64,000 nt of DNA from Microbacterium sp. SORGH_AS_0888 (GTDB taxonomy: Bacteria; Actinomycetota; Actinomycetes; Actinomycetales; Microbacteriaceae): assembly GCF_030818905.1 (NCBI RefSeq), contig NZ_JAUTAZ010000001.1, forward strand, positions 1 through 64,000, written 5' to 3'. Made by a program: the position numbers and the translations under genes. Shown here one piece after another: positions 50,545 through 59,495 of the stretch (positions are counted from its first letter, which is position 1; the number at the start of each line of letters is the position of its first letter). The notes under the pieces were generated by a model that saw only the letters and a program-made list of their open reading frames with translations, did no database searches and was not told the origin of the DNA.

Positions 50545-51176
50545 CGGGCCTCCGCGACCGCCGCGGACCGCGCGAGCGTCGCATCGAGCTCTCGCAGGTC
50601 GCGGAACGCGGCCGCGGTGCCGGGACGCCGCAGATACCGGACGTCGTCGAAGGCGGCCGCGGCGGCGTCCAGGCGGTCCGCGTACGCGGGGAAGACGCCC
50701 GCCGCGTTCCGCGCGAACGCGTGCACGGTCGCGCCGGGCGCCGTCTCGACCAGCCCCCGCTCGTCGAGCGCGCGCGCGAGCGCCCGCAGCCGCGCGGCGA
50801 TCGCGACATCCCACTCGCCCGCGCTCGCCGCGCGCTCCGACTCCTCGCGCAACTGTTCCGCGGTCAGCTCGCGCGCATCGCCGAACAGACCGGCCGGCTG
50901 CTGCGCGGATCGTGCCAGCCGCCGCGGTCTGCCCCAGACGATCAGCGCGACGACGACCACCGCCACCAGCACGAGCACCGCGACGACGGCGAGGACCGGC
51001 CCCCACGCCTGCCCGCCGTCGCCCTGGAACAGCTGCGCGATCGCGTCCACCACCGCGCGGGCGGCACGATCGAGCGGGGTCGGCTGCGCCCGCGCGTACG
51101 CGGGGTCGGACAGCTCCTGCTCGACCCACCGGCGCGCCTCATCCGGATCCGGGACGAGGGGGACGCCATCGCTCAC
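50541..51176 (-). CDS. DUF4129 domain membrane protein
   Basis: A 211-residue protein with a short extracytoplasmic start (DGVPLVPDPDEARRWVEQEL), one helix near residues 65-85, and a cytoplasmic DUF4129 domain (AASAGEWDVAIAARLRALAR, GATVHAFARNAAGVFPAYAD, AFDDVRYLRRPG). GTG 51176 overlaps the stop of the upstream gene (GTGA). DUF4129 proteins resemble the C-terminal part of some transglutaminase-like membrane proteins and accompany MoxR genes; function unknown. Confidence 0.82.
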   Translation of the reverse strand: MSDGVPLVPDPDEARRWVEQELSDPAYARAQPTPLDRAARAVVDAIAQLFQGDGGQAWGPVLAVVAVLVLVAVVVVALIVWGRPRRLARSAQQPAGLFGDARELTAEQLREESERAASAGEWDVAIAARLRALARALDERGLVETAPGATVHAFARNAAGVFPAYADRLDAAAAAFDDVRYLRRPGTAAAFRDLRELDATLARSAAVAEAR

Positions 51177-52360
51177 GCGTCGCCGCCGGGCGCGGTCCAG
51201 CGGGTCGGGGAGCCCGGGTCGACGGGCGTCGAGGCGGGCGGCGCCGGGGGAGGCGGCGCGATCGGCGCGCCGGGAGGAACGGTGCCCACGGTCGTCGTGA
51301 TCGCGGCGACATCCCGCCCGATGTGCCAGGAGTACGGGTCCGCGGGTCCGGCTCCGGCCTGCCGCTGATCGACGTAGGAGACCAGATCGAGGTCGAGCCC
51401 TTCGCGGCGCATCCGGCAGTCGACGTAGATGAGGGTCGTCGCACTGGCGGAGACCACGAGGCCCACGGCCTGGATGAGCAGCACCACGACCTGCGTGAGC
51501 ACGCTCGTCAGGAGGAGTCCGATCACGGAGGTCGGGTCCGGGTCGCCCGTGGGCGCGATCGTCGCGCTCATCACGCCGCTCAGCAGCGAGAGCGGCACGC
51601 TGACGACCTGCGCGATCGCCGAGAAGGCGAGCTGGACGATCACGACGACGCCCAGCGCAGGCCAGAACCGGCCCCGGATGAGCCGCCAGGACCGCGCGAT
51701 CGCGGGGAACAGCCGTTCCCGCTCGAGCACGAGCACGGCGGGGACGAGACACAGCTTCGTCGACAGCCACAGCGACAGCGGGATCGCCGCCAGCACGGCC
51801 GCGAGCGAGAGCAGCACGGCCACCACGATCCCGGCGGTGCCGGCGACCGACACGGCGATGAGCGCGATGACGCCCGCGACCGCGCCCAGCACGACGAGGA
51901 TCGCGAGGGTCGCCAGCAGCGTGTACGCGAGCAGCCGCCAGAAGGCGGGACGGACGCGACGCCAGAGGTCGGCCAGCCGCGGCCTCTCGGCGACGACGCC
52001 GTGCGCGACGTCGGCGACGACGACCCCCTGGACGACGACCGTCAGCGCGGTCGCGGCGATCCCCAGCACGAACCCGGTGGCCGCGGTGATCGCGATCGAG
52101 CCGACGAGAACCGTGTCGTAGTCGGGATCGTTCGTGGCCAGCGTGTCCAGGCGCGAGAAGGCCGCCCAGCCGACGCCGCCGGTCGCGAGCACGAGGACGA
52201 GGTAGGCGATCGCCTGCGCACCGACCGCGAAGCCGAGCAGCACCTTGGGATTGTGGCGCAACGCCGTGAACGAGCGTCCGAGGATGGTCGCGAAGGGGAG
52301 CGGATGCAGGGGGACGATGCCCGGCCGGGGGGCCGGGGTCCAGCTCGGATATGCGGTCAC
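51173..52360 (-). CDS. Glycerophosphodiesterase membrane-domain-like protein
   Basis: A 395-residue protein with about six to eight helices and the start LPFATILGRSFTALRHNPKV, typical of the GPDPase_memb type. RLADLWRRVRPAFWRLLAYT and LFPAIARSWRLIRGRFWPAL form the repeated half-motif of this family. The C-terminal tail is Pro-rich. No enzyme domain is attached, so activity is unknown. GTG 52360 has a GGAGGAGA ribosome site; this is the first gene of the MoxR operon and diverges from mtrA across 127 bp. Confidence 0.8.
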   Translation of the reverse strand: MTAYPSWTPAPRPGIVPLHPLPFATILGRSFTALRHNPKVLLGFAVGAQAIAYLVLVLATGGVGWAAFSRLDTLATNDPDYDTVLVGSIAITAATGFVLGIAATALTVVVQGVVVADVAHGVVAERPRLADLWRRVRPAFWRLLAYTLLATLAILVVLGAVAGVIALIAVSVAGTAGIVVAVLLSLAAVLAAIPLSLWLSTKLCLVPAVLVLERERLFPAIARSWRLIRGRFWPALGVVVIVQLAFSAIAQVVSVPLSLLSGVMSATIAPTGDPDPTSVIGLLLTSVLTQVVVLLIQAVGLVVSASATTLIYVDCRMRREGLDLDLVSYVDQRQAGAGPADPYSWHIGRDVAAITTTVGTVPPGAPIAPPPPAPPASTPVDPGSPTRWTAPGGDA

Positions 52361-52421
52361 ATCAGTCTCCTCCCGACCATCGTGTCACACCGCCTGCGCC
52401 AGGTTCCGGGCGCCCGTGGAT

Positions 52422-52427
52422 TAGGCT
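52422..52427 (+). promoter_or_regulatory. -10 element of mtrA
   Basis: TAGGCT, about 60 bp before the mtrA start. An AAAGGAAG ribosome site lies at 52473-52480, so this transcript has a leader. Confidence 0.45.
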
Positions 52428-52487
52428 GGCCCGGGTGCGGCCGTGTTCCCGTGCGCGGTCGCGCGTCAAAGCAAAGGAAGACGCGGC

Positions 52488-53168
52488 ATGACCTCTCGCA
52501 TCCTCGTGGTCGACGACGACACCGCGCTCGCCGAGATGATCGGCATCGTCCTCGCGGCAGAGGGCTTCGACGCGGTGTTCTGCTCCGACGGCGACGCGGC
52601 GCTCGACGCCTACCGCACCGAGCGTCCGGACCTCATCCTCCTCGACCTCATGCTGCCCGGGATGGACGGCATCGAGATCTGCACGCGCATCCGCGCCGAG
52701 TCCGGCATCCCGATCATCATGCTGACCGCGCGCACCGACACCTCCGACGTCGTGCGCGGTCTCGAGTCCGGCGCGGACGACTACATCGTCAAGCCCTTCA
52801 ACCCGAAGGAGCTCGTCGCCCGGATCCGCACCCGGCTGCGCCCGGCGGCCGCCGCCGTCGGAGAGTCGCTGCGCATCGGCGACATCACGGTCGACGTGCC
52901 CGCCCACGAGGTGCGCCGGGGCGACACGCCGATCGCCCTCACGCCGCTCGAGTTCGAGCTGCTCGTGGCGCTCGCCTCCAAGCCGCAGCAGGTCTTCTCA
53001 CGCGAGATGCTGCTGGAGCAGGTCTGGGGCTACCACTACAAGGCCGACACGCGGCTCGTGAACGTGCACGTGCAGCGGCTGCGCGCCAAGGTCGAGCTCG
53101 ACCCCGACAACCCCAAGATCGTGACGACCGTGCGGGGCGTGGGGTACCGCGCCGGCGCCGTGGTCTGA
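52488..53168 (+). CDS. mtrA: Response regulator MtrA
   Basis: An OmpR-type response regulator of 226 residues. The receiver domain has the acidic pocket VVDDDTALAE, phospho-acceptor Asp in LILLDLMLPGMDG near residue 53, and IVKPFNPKE; the DNA-binding winged helix has LTPLEFELLVALASKP and HVQRLRAKVE. With MtrB and LpqB it controls cell-wall metabolism and division genes in actinobacteria. The mtrB gene starts 3 bp after its stop. Confidence 0.95.
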   Translation: MTSRILVVDDDTALAEMIGIVLAAEGFDAVFCSDGDAALDAYRTERPDLILLDLMLPGMDGIEICTRIRAESGIPIIMLTARTDTSDVVRGLESGADDYIVKPFNPKELVARIRTRLRPAAAAVGESLRIGDITVDVPAHEVRRGDTPIALTPLEFELLVALASKPQQVFSREMLLEQVWGYHYKADTRLVNVHVQRLRAKVELDPDNPKIVTTVRGVGYRAGAVV

Positions 53169-53171
53169 GCC

Positions 53172-54840
53172 GTGGCCGGTCGTCGGCGTGCCGCCCTTCG
53201 GGCGGAGCTGCGCGCCTGGCGCACCTGGCCGCAGCGTCTCGCAAGCCTCTGGCAGCGCTCGCTGCGCTTCCGCACGGTCGTGGTGACGGTCGCCTGCTCG
53301 AGCCTCGCGATCCTCGTGGCGTGCGTCTGGATGGCGCTCGCCATCCAGAACGACCTGTTCCAGTCACGTCGCGACGAGGCGCTGGACGACGCCGCGCGGG
53401 CGACCTCGGCGGCCCAGGAGACGCTCGACTCGTCCGTGCAGACCGACAACGCGCAGGTGCGCAACGTGTTCACGAGCGTCGCCTCCAGCCTCAGCCGGCT
53501 CTCCAGCTCCGACCGCATCGCGATGCTCCGCGTCGAGACCGACCCGTCGGCCAACGCACCCGTGCCGTTCACGCTCGGCGGGCCCTGGGACGAGGCGATC
53601 ACCGACGCCCTGCGGCAGAAGGTGCAGAGCGACACGGGCTTGCAGTGGTGGCAGTCGGTCGCGCTCCCGACATCCGCCGGTCCGACCGTGCCCGGGATCG
53701 TCGTCGGCCAGCAGGTGAGCGTCCCCGGCGTCGGCGCCTACGAGCTGTACATCGCCTACGACCTCTCGGCCGCCGCGGCGACCCTCGGCTTCGTCGAGGG
53801 CACGCTGTGGATCGTGGGCATCGCGCTGATCGTCATCATCGGGCTCATCTCATGGTTCGTGGTGCGCTCGATCACCGCGCCCATCGGCGCCGCGGCCCAC
53901 ACGAGCGCACAGCTGGCCGAGGGCAGGCTCGACGTCCGCGTCGCGATCCACGGCGACGACGAGATCGCGACGCTCGGGCGCTCGTTCAACGCCATGGCCG
54001 ACAGCATCCAGGCTCAGATCAAGGAGCTCGCCGAGCTCTCGCTGGTCCAGCAGCGGTTCGTCTCCGACGTCTCGCACGAGCTGCGCACGCCCTTGACGAC
54101 GATCCGCCTCGCCGCCGACGTCATCAACGACCACCGCGGTTCGCTCGACCCGGTCGCCGGTCGCGCCGCCGAGCTGCTGTACGACCAGGTGCAGCGGTTC
54201 GAGACGCTGCTCGCCGACCTCCTCGAGATCAGCCGCTACGACGCCGGATCGGTGCAGCTCGAGGTCGAGCCGACGAGCCTCGCCCACCTCGCCGAGGACG
54301 TCGTGGCCTCGATGCAGGAGGTCGCCGATCAGCACGGGAGCGAAGTGCGCGTCGTCGCCCCGGGCGGCTACTCGCCCGTCGACATGGACCCGCGACGGGT
54401 CCGCCGCGTCGTCCGCAACCTCCTCGGCAACGCGATCGAGCACGGCGAGGGGCGCCCCATCGTGGTCACGGTCGACAGCGACCAGGATGCGGTGGGCCTC
54501 GGGGGTGCGCGACTTCGGGCCGGGGATGCGGCCCGCCGATGCCGAGCGCGTGTTCGACCGCTTCTGGCGCGCCGACCCCTCGCGGAAGCGGACGCTGGGG
54601 GGCACCGGGCTCGGGCTCTCCATCGCGCTCGGCGACGCGAGACTGCACGGCGGCACGCTCAGCGTGTGGTCCGAGCCCGGCAAGGGCAGCAACTTCGTGC
54701 TGACCCTGCCTCGCCACGCCGGGCAGGGCGAGAGCGGGCTGGTGCCACCGGTCCCGGTCGATCCCGGGAGCAGCGGCACGGACGCGCTGGGGCTGACCCA
54801 GCCGATCGACGTCGTCGAGCCGGGGCGGGGATCGCGATGA
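53172..54840 (+). pseudogene. mtrB: Sensor histidine kinase MtrB, frameshifted
   Basis: The partner of MtrA. Two membrane helices (residues about 40-60 and 210-235) frame an extracytoplasmic sensor; a HAMP domain follows, then the H-box FVSDVSHELRTPLTTIRLAA and the N-box RRVVRNLLGNAIEHGEG. The frame is lost at the G-run 54501-54505; with one G fewer it continues as GVRDFGPGM and GTGLGLSIALG, then to the stop at 54838-54840. The repaired protein is about 556 residues and complete. mtrB is conserved and important, so a sequencing error is quite likely. The stop overlaps lpqB (ATGA). Confidence 0.87.
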
Positions 54841-56513
54841 GCGCGCGGATGCGGTGGCTCCCGACGCTCGCGCTGCTGCTGGTGGTGGTGCTCGCGGGCT
54901 GCACCGGGCTGCCCGCCTCGGGCCCCGTCAACGCCGGCAACAGCGCGGCCTCCGACGGCCAGCCCGCCTTCGACTTCCGCCCCGACGGGCCGCAGCCCGG
55001 CGCGTCGCCGCAGCAGATCGTCACGGGCTTCATCACCGCCGCCTCCAGCCCCGAGGGCAACTGGGCGATCGCGCAGTCGTTCCTCGCCAGCGGCTACCGG
55101 TCGGCCTGGCAGCCTCAGGCCGGCGTCGTCGTCGACGTCTTCTCCGACCGGCAGTACGCCGTCGCCGAGGACGGGACCGTCACGCTCACGGTCGCCCCCG
55201 CGGCCACCGTGAGCGCCGGCGGCGGCTACACGGCGGAGGAGCAGGGGACGACATCCCTCACCTACCGCCTCACGCAGGAGAACGGGCAGTGGCGCATCGT
55301 GGAGGCGCCCGCCGGGCTCCTCATGGACCAGGATCTCTTCGCGAACGTGTTCCACCCGTACCCGGTGATGTACTTCGACGCCACCTGGACGCACCTCGTG
55401 CCCGACCTGCGGTGGTTCCCGACCCTCAACGCGCCCAGTCGCGTCGCGAACGCGCTCGTGAACGGCGCGCCGTCCGAGTGGCTGGCGGCGTCCGTGTCCA
55501 CCGCGTTCCCCGAGAACGTCAAGCTCACGCCCTCCGTCCCGGTGACGGGGACCGGCGTCGCGGAGGTCGAGCTGAGCGAGCAGGCCCTCACCCTCGACGA
55601 CGCGACGCTGGACCGTATGCAGACCCAGCTGCAGGCGAGCCTCCAGTCGGCGGGCGTGACGAGCGTGCAGATGCTCGTGGACGGAACGGCGCTGGACGCG
55701 AGCGTCCTGCCGCTGACCCCGCCCGCTGTGGACCGGCGCGCTCTCGTGCTCACCGCCCAGGGGTTCGGCTTCCTCGTCTCGGGCGAGCTCACCGCCATCC
55801 CGGGGCTCTCGGACGTCGTCCAGAAGCTCGCACCGACCGCGATCGAGACCTCCCCGGACCGCTCCGCGGCCGCCGTGCAGCTCGCGGACGGCACGATCGC
55901 CCGTGCGCAGGCCGACGGCGCGTCGGCGGTCGTCGACACGCGCGCCGGACTGGTCAAGCCCACGATCGATCCGAGCGGGACGATCTGGACGGTGCCACAG
56001 GGCTCTCCCACCGAGGTGCGCGCGATACCGGCGTCCGGGGATGCGGTCGCCATCCGCGGCGCCTGGTCCGGCGCCGCGCGGATCGCCGCGATGCAGATCT
56101 CCCGCGATGGGGCGCGGATGGCCGCCATCCTGACCTTCGGCGGCCGGTCGGTGGTCGCGGTGGCGGGTGTCGTGCGCGATGCCCGCGGTGTTCCGACGGC
56201 ACTGGGGGAGCCCGAGGTCCTCGCGACGCTCCCCGACGGCGGCATCGATGTCGCGTGGGCCGACGAGGTGACCCTCGGCGTTCTCACCGGGGCCGCCGAG
56301 CCGGCCTACGTCGACGTTCCCGTCGGCGGACCGGCTGAGTCGATCGCGGCACCGGCGGGCGCGCACACGCTGGCGGGCTCCAGCTCGACCGCGGGGGTGC
56401 GGGTGCTCTCGTCCGACGGCATCCTGTATCTGCGGCGCTCCTCGACGTGGGTGCAGTCGGCGACCGGGGTGTCGGTGCTCGCGGTGCAGCAGGGCGCGCC
56501 CGCCTCGGGCTGA
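54837..56513 (+). CDS. lpqB: Lipoprotein LpqB
   Basis: A 558-residue lipoprotein that modulates the MtrB sensor. Signal peptide with lipobox LAGC (Cys22), a GerMN-type domain in the first half (GFITAASSPEGNWAIAQSFL; SVPVTGTGVAEVELSEQALT) and a beta-propeller-like LpqB domain in the second half (WTVPQGSPTEVRAIPASGDA, ADEVTLGVLTGAAEPAYVDV). ATG 54837 overlaps the mtrB stop. Note that because of the frameshift in mtrB, mtrB and lpqB appear joined in one long open frame; this is an artefact, not a fusion. Confidence 0.92.
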   Translation: MSARMRWLPTLALLLVVVLAGCTGLPASGPVNAGNSAASDGQPAFDFRPDGPQPGASPQQIVTGFITAASSPEGNWAIAQSFLASGYRSAWQPQAGVVVDVFSDRQYAVAEDGTVTLTVAPAATVSAGGGYTAEEQGTTSLTYRLTQENGQWRIVEAPAGLLMDQDLFANVFHPYPVMYFDATWTHLVPDLRWFPTLNAPSRVANALVNGAPSEWLAASVSTAFPENVKLTPSVPVTGTGVAEVELSEQALTLDDATLDRMQTQLQASLQSAGVTSVQMLVDGTALDASVLPLTPPAVDRRALVLTAQGFGFLVSGELTAIPGLSDVVQKLAPTAIETSPDRSAAAVQLADGTIARAQADGASAVVDTRAGLVKPTIDPSGTIWTVPQGSPTEVRAIPASGDAVAIRGAWSGAARIAAMQISRDGARMAAILTFGGRSVVAVAGVVRDARGVPTALGEPEVLATLPDGGIDVAWADEVTLGVLTGAAEPAYVDVPVGGPAESIAAPAGAHTLAGSSSTAGVRVLSSDGILYLRRSSTWVQSATGVSVLAVQQGAPASG

Positions 56514-56614
56514 CCGCTCCGCCGGCTCCTCCCCAGCGGGGCGGCCAGCGGCATCCGTCCACATCTCGCGGCCCCGGTGCCCGCGTCCGCGCCGCCGCGG
56601 GGCACGCTGTCTGC

Positions 56615-57280
56615 ATGGGTTCCCGTGACGCGGCGGCGTTTCTCGGCGAGGTGCTCGCGGAGGTGCTCGCCGTCGTGCTGCCGGTCGCGTGCGGCGGCTG
56701 CGGCCGAGGCGACACGGCGCTGTGCGCCGCGTGCGTCCAGGCGATCGCGCCCGAGGTCCGGATGCGGCGCGTCGGCGACCTGGACGTGCACAGCGGGCTG
56801 CGGTTCGACGGGGCGACGGCACGAGCGCTGCGCGCGCTCAAACAGGACGGGCGCACCGACCTCGCCCGCCCCTTGGCCCGGGCGCTGTCAGCGGCGGCCG
56901 CCGCCGTCCCGGGACCCGTCCTCTACGTCCCCGTCCCCGCGTCGCGACGAGCCATGCGCCGCCGCGGCGTCCGGGTCGTGGAGCTGCTGATGCGGCGGGC
57001 CGGCCTGCCCGTCGCCGGGCTGCTGCGTGCCGCGCGGCGCACCGCCGACCAGCGCGCACTGGGGCGCGAGGAGCGGTCGCGGAACGTGGCGGGAAGCCTC
57101 GTGGCGCGGGGGATCGCGCGCGGCGAACGGGTCGTGGTCGTCGACGACGTCGTCACCACCGGCGCCACGCTGGCCGAGGCGGCGCGGGCGTTGCGTGACG
57201 CGGGGGCGGTCGTGGTCGCCGCGATCACGGTCGCGAGCACCCCTCAGCGATTCCATGGCGATTCCCTTCGTGACATGTGA
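56615..57280 (+). CDS. ComF family phosphoribosyltransferase-like protein
   Basis: A 221-residue protein. The N-terminal zinc-finger-like segment CGGCGRGDTALCAAC (four Cys) is followed by RALKQDGRTDLARPLARALS and the C-terminal PRPP-site motif VVVVDDVVTTGATLAEAARA. ComF proteins act in DNA uptake in some species, but orthologues in this mtrA-hpf neighbourhood have no known role. A CACGCT -10-like element ends six bases before ATG 56615, fitting a leaderless start. Confidence 0.87.
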   Translation: MGSRDAAAFLGEVLAEVLAVVLPVACGGCGRGDTALCAACVQAIAPEVRMRRVGDLDVHSGLRFDGATARALRALKQDGRTDLARPLARALSAAAAAVPGPVLYVPVPASRRAMRRRGVRVVELLMRRAGLPVAGLLRAARRTADQRALGREERSRNVAGSLVARGIARGERVVVVDDVVTTGATLAEAARALRDAGAVVVAAITVASTPQRFHGDSLRDM

Positions 57281-57324
57281 GGCGGGTCGGGCTACGGTGG
57301 GGACACCAAGGCGACAAGGTCCGC

Positions 57325-57350
57325 CCTTGAACCGGTGGACCGGAACAAGG
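57325..57350 (+). promoter_or_regulatory. Possible ribosome-site hairpin upstream of hpf
   Basis: CCTTG and CAAGG, with inner CCGG/CCGG, can pair around TGGA. The 3' arm runs into the AAGGAGG ribosome site (57347-57353). If formed in the mRNA it would reduce translation. A promoter GTGACA-17 bp-TACGGT lies upstream at 57270-57298. Confidence 0.35.
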
Positions 57351-57359
57351 AGGTCAAGG

Positions 57360-58022
57360 ATGGAGACCAGCATCGTCGGCGTGGGAGTCGGGGTCACCGA
57401 CCGATTCCGCACCGTGGTCGAGGAGAAGTCCGCCCGCATCGAGAACATCGCGCCACGCGCGGAACGTCTCGATGTCAAGGTCACTTACCGCGCCTATCAC
57501 AACGGACATCAGGACGATTCGACGGTCGAGCTCACGCTCACCGGCAAGGGCTTGCCGGTCGTGCGAGCGGAGGCGGTCGACGGCGACAAGTTCGTCGCGC
57601 TCGACCTCGCCGTCGACAAGCTGTGCGAGCAGATCCGGCGCGCGAAGCAGAAGCGCATCGACGCCCGCAACCACCCGCGCAAGGCGCACTTCGAGAAGGG
57701 CACGGGCGAGCTGGCGGGACTGGACGTGCAGCCGGCCTCGATAGACGTGCTCGAGGCGGTCGCGACCGGCGAGGTGCCGGTCGTCTCGGGCGGCGCGGAG
57801 GAGGCGGAGTACTCGCCGGTCGTGATCCGGACCAAGAGCTTCGACGCCGAATGGATGAGCGTCGAGGAGGCCGTGGACCGCATGGAGCTGGTCGGGCACG
57901 ACTTCTTCCTGTTCATCGACGCCCGCACGGATCAGCCGAGTGTCGTCTACCGCCGCAAGGGGTGGGACTACGGCGTGATCGCCCTGACGACGCAGGCGCA
58001 GCCCGCCGCGCTCGTCTCCTGA
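57360..58022 (+). CDS. hpf: Ribosome hibernation promoting factor (long form)
   Basis: A 220-residue protein that dimerises ribosomes in slow growth or stress. N-terminal S30AE domain (about 1-110: TSIVGVGVGVTDRFRTVVEE, FVALDLAVDKLCEQIRRAKQ) and C-terminal dimerisation domain (about 160-215: VVIRTKSFDAEWMSVEEAVD, HDFFLFIDARTDQPSVVYRR). ATG 57360 has a perfect AAGGAGG site. comF precedes it, as in other actinobacteria, but secA does not follow; a long palindrome and a converging gene do. Confidence 0.92.
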   Translation: METSIVGVGVGVTDRFRTVVEEKSARIENIAPRAERLDVKVTYRAYHNGHQDDSTVELTLTGKGLPVVRAEAVDGDKFVALDLAVDKLCEQIRRAKQKRIDARNHPRKAHFEKGTGELAGLDVQPASIDVLEAVATGEVPVVSGGAEEAEYSPVVIRTKSFDAEWMSVEEAVDRMELVGHDFFLFIDARTDQPSVVYRRKGWDYGVIALTTQAQPAALVS

Positions 58023-58034
58023 CTCCGACCCCTG

Positions 58035-58109
58035 ACCGCGAGACCAGTTCCGCACGCCGAGACCGCCGGGTTACCCACCGGTCTCGGCGCGGCGGACTGG
58101 TCTCGCGGT
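58035..58109. repeat. 75-bp palindrome, likely bidirectional terminator
   Basis: Starts ACCGCGAGACCAGT and ends with the complement ACTGGTCTCGCGGT. Arms of about 31 bases carry an inner CGCCGAGACCG pairing and a few mismatches. It lies between the ends of hpf and the coiled-coil gene. It is unrelated in sequence to the 55-bp family. Confidence 0.8.
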
Positions 58110-58135
58110 CTGTGTCGGGGGCGGGGGGCGGGGGG

Positions 58136-59461
58136 TCAGTCGAACATGTCGCCGAGCAGGCCGCCGAGGATGGCGCCGCCGATGAGGCCGCCCATGATGT
58201 CGCCGCCGCCTGGGCCTCGACGGCCGCCGCCGTAGCCGCCGTTCCCGCCCCAGCCGTCGTCGTTCGGGCGGGAGGAGTCGATGTCGCGCTGCGCGAGCTG
58301 CAGCGCCTCGCCGGCGAGCTGTCCCGCGCGGCGCGCGAGGGACAGTGCCTGCTCCCGTGACTCGTCCTCGGCCGGGAGACGGTCGATCTCGGCCCGCGTG
58401 CGCTCGGCCTCCGCCAGCCGTGTGCGCGCGTCGGCGCCGATCCACCCGCGGTGACCGCCGATGAGACTGCGGGCGACCGCGATCTGGCTGTCGGCGTCGC
58501 CGACCGCGTGTTCCACGGCCGCGCGGCTCGGCAGCGGCCTCTCCGCTCGGGCACGGGCCTTCGCGACCGCGGCGTCCAGTGCCGTGTTCGCCTCGCGCAG
58601 TCGCGAGAGGTCGCCGAACGGGTCGGTCTTGGTGCCGGCCGGCGGAAGCGCCGCGAGGGCCTGCTCGAGTCGCGCCGCCGCCGCCGTCACCTCGGGCGAG
58701 GGCGGCACATCGCGCACCGCGACCAGGTCGCCCCGGGAGTCGGCGACGACATCCGCGAGGGTCGACTCCGCGCGCAGCGCCTCGATCTCGAAGTCCTCGA
58801 CCGCATCCAGCAGGCTCTCGGCGCGACGCACCGACTCCGTCGCCGCCTCGAGCGCGAGGTTGGCCTCCTCGGCGCGCCCGGCGTCCCGCCGTCGAGCCGA
58901 GACATCCGCACTGTGCTCGGCGAAACCGAGCACCTGGTCGACTTCGTCCGGTCCGTTGGCGATCTGCCGCAGGGCGCTCTCGGCGTACCGCGTCGAGAGC
59001 CGCTCGACGATCTCCCGCGCGGCGGGGATGCGTTCGCGCAGGCGAGTGGCATCCGCTCGCACCTGTGCGAGCACCTGCGGGGCACGGCGGATGCGGGCCA
59101 CCTGCTCGGCGAGCGACGCCGTGCGATCGTCCAGCAGCTCCTCGGCCCAGTCGCACAGCTGCACGATGCGGGCGTTGCGGGTGCGCAGCTCCTCCGGGGT
59201 GTCGGGGATCTCGTCGTGGTTCAGCTGGTGGAGCGTGAACGCCTCCGCCAGATGCGTGCGCACGGCGGTCAGCGCGGCGCGCACATCGGCTGTCGACTTC
59301 TCACCGAGCTCGGCCTCGGCGAAGGCGAGCTCCTCGGTCGTCGAACGTATCCGTTCGTCGATCGCGACGAGCGCCTGCTGCGCGCGGCGCGCGAGGTCCG
59401 CGTCCTGCGCGTCCTGCTGCGTCTTCGCCTCGCGCTTGCGCCTGCCCCACAGTCCCGCCAT
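58136..59461 (-). CDS. Coiled-coil protein with Gly-rich C-terminus
   Basis: A 441-residue mostly helical protein (long runs of Ala, Glu, Arg with heptad character, e.g. IDERIRSTTEELAFAEAEL and AAARLEQALAALP). The C-terminal 45 residues are Gly-rich (GGYGGGRRGPGGGDIMGG) and end in a short hydrophobic stretch. It recalls the coiled-coil and glycine tail of TPM-domain membrane proteins but lacks the TPM domain and signal peptide. Function unknown. ATG 59461 starts cleanly; the gene converges on hpf. Confidence 0.75.
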   Translation of the reverse strand: MAGLWGRRKREAKTQQDAQDADLARRAQQALVAIDERIRSTTEELAFAEAELGEKSTADVRAALTAVRTHLAEAFTLHQLNHDEIPDTPEELRTRNARIVQLCDWAEELLDDRTASLAEQVARIRRAPQVLAQVRADATRLRERIPAAREIVERLSTRYAESALRQIANGPDEVDQVLGFAEHSADVSARRRDAGRAEEANLALEAATESVRRAESLLDAVEDFEIEALRAESTLADVVADSRGDLVAVRDVPPSPEVTAAAARLEQALAALPPAGTKTDPFGDLSRLREANTALDAAVAKARARAERPLPSRAAVEHAVGDADSQIAVARSLIGGHRGWIGADARTRLAEAERTRAEIDRLPAEDESREQALSLARRAGQLAGEALQLAQRDIDSSRPNDDGWGGNGGYGGGRRGPGGGDIMGGLIGGAILGGLLGDMFD

Positions 59462-59495
59462 ACCTCGATCCTACGGCGGCCGTCTGCGAGCGGCC

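Noticed and set aside
53172..56513. An apparent mtrB-lpqB fusion of 1113 residues
   Set aside because: Residues after the G-run at 54501 up to the LpqB start are Arg/Ala-rich nonsense; the true MtrB C-terminus lies in the next frame and LpqB has its own start and lipobox.
53850..56822. A 990-residue minus-strand frame opposite mtrB and lpqB
   Set aside because: Low-complexity shadow sequence; both plus-strand genes are well supported.
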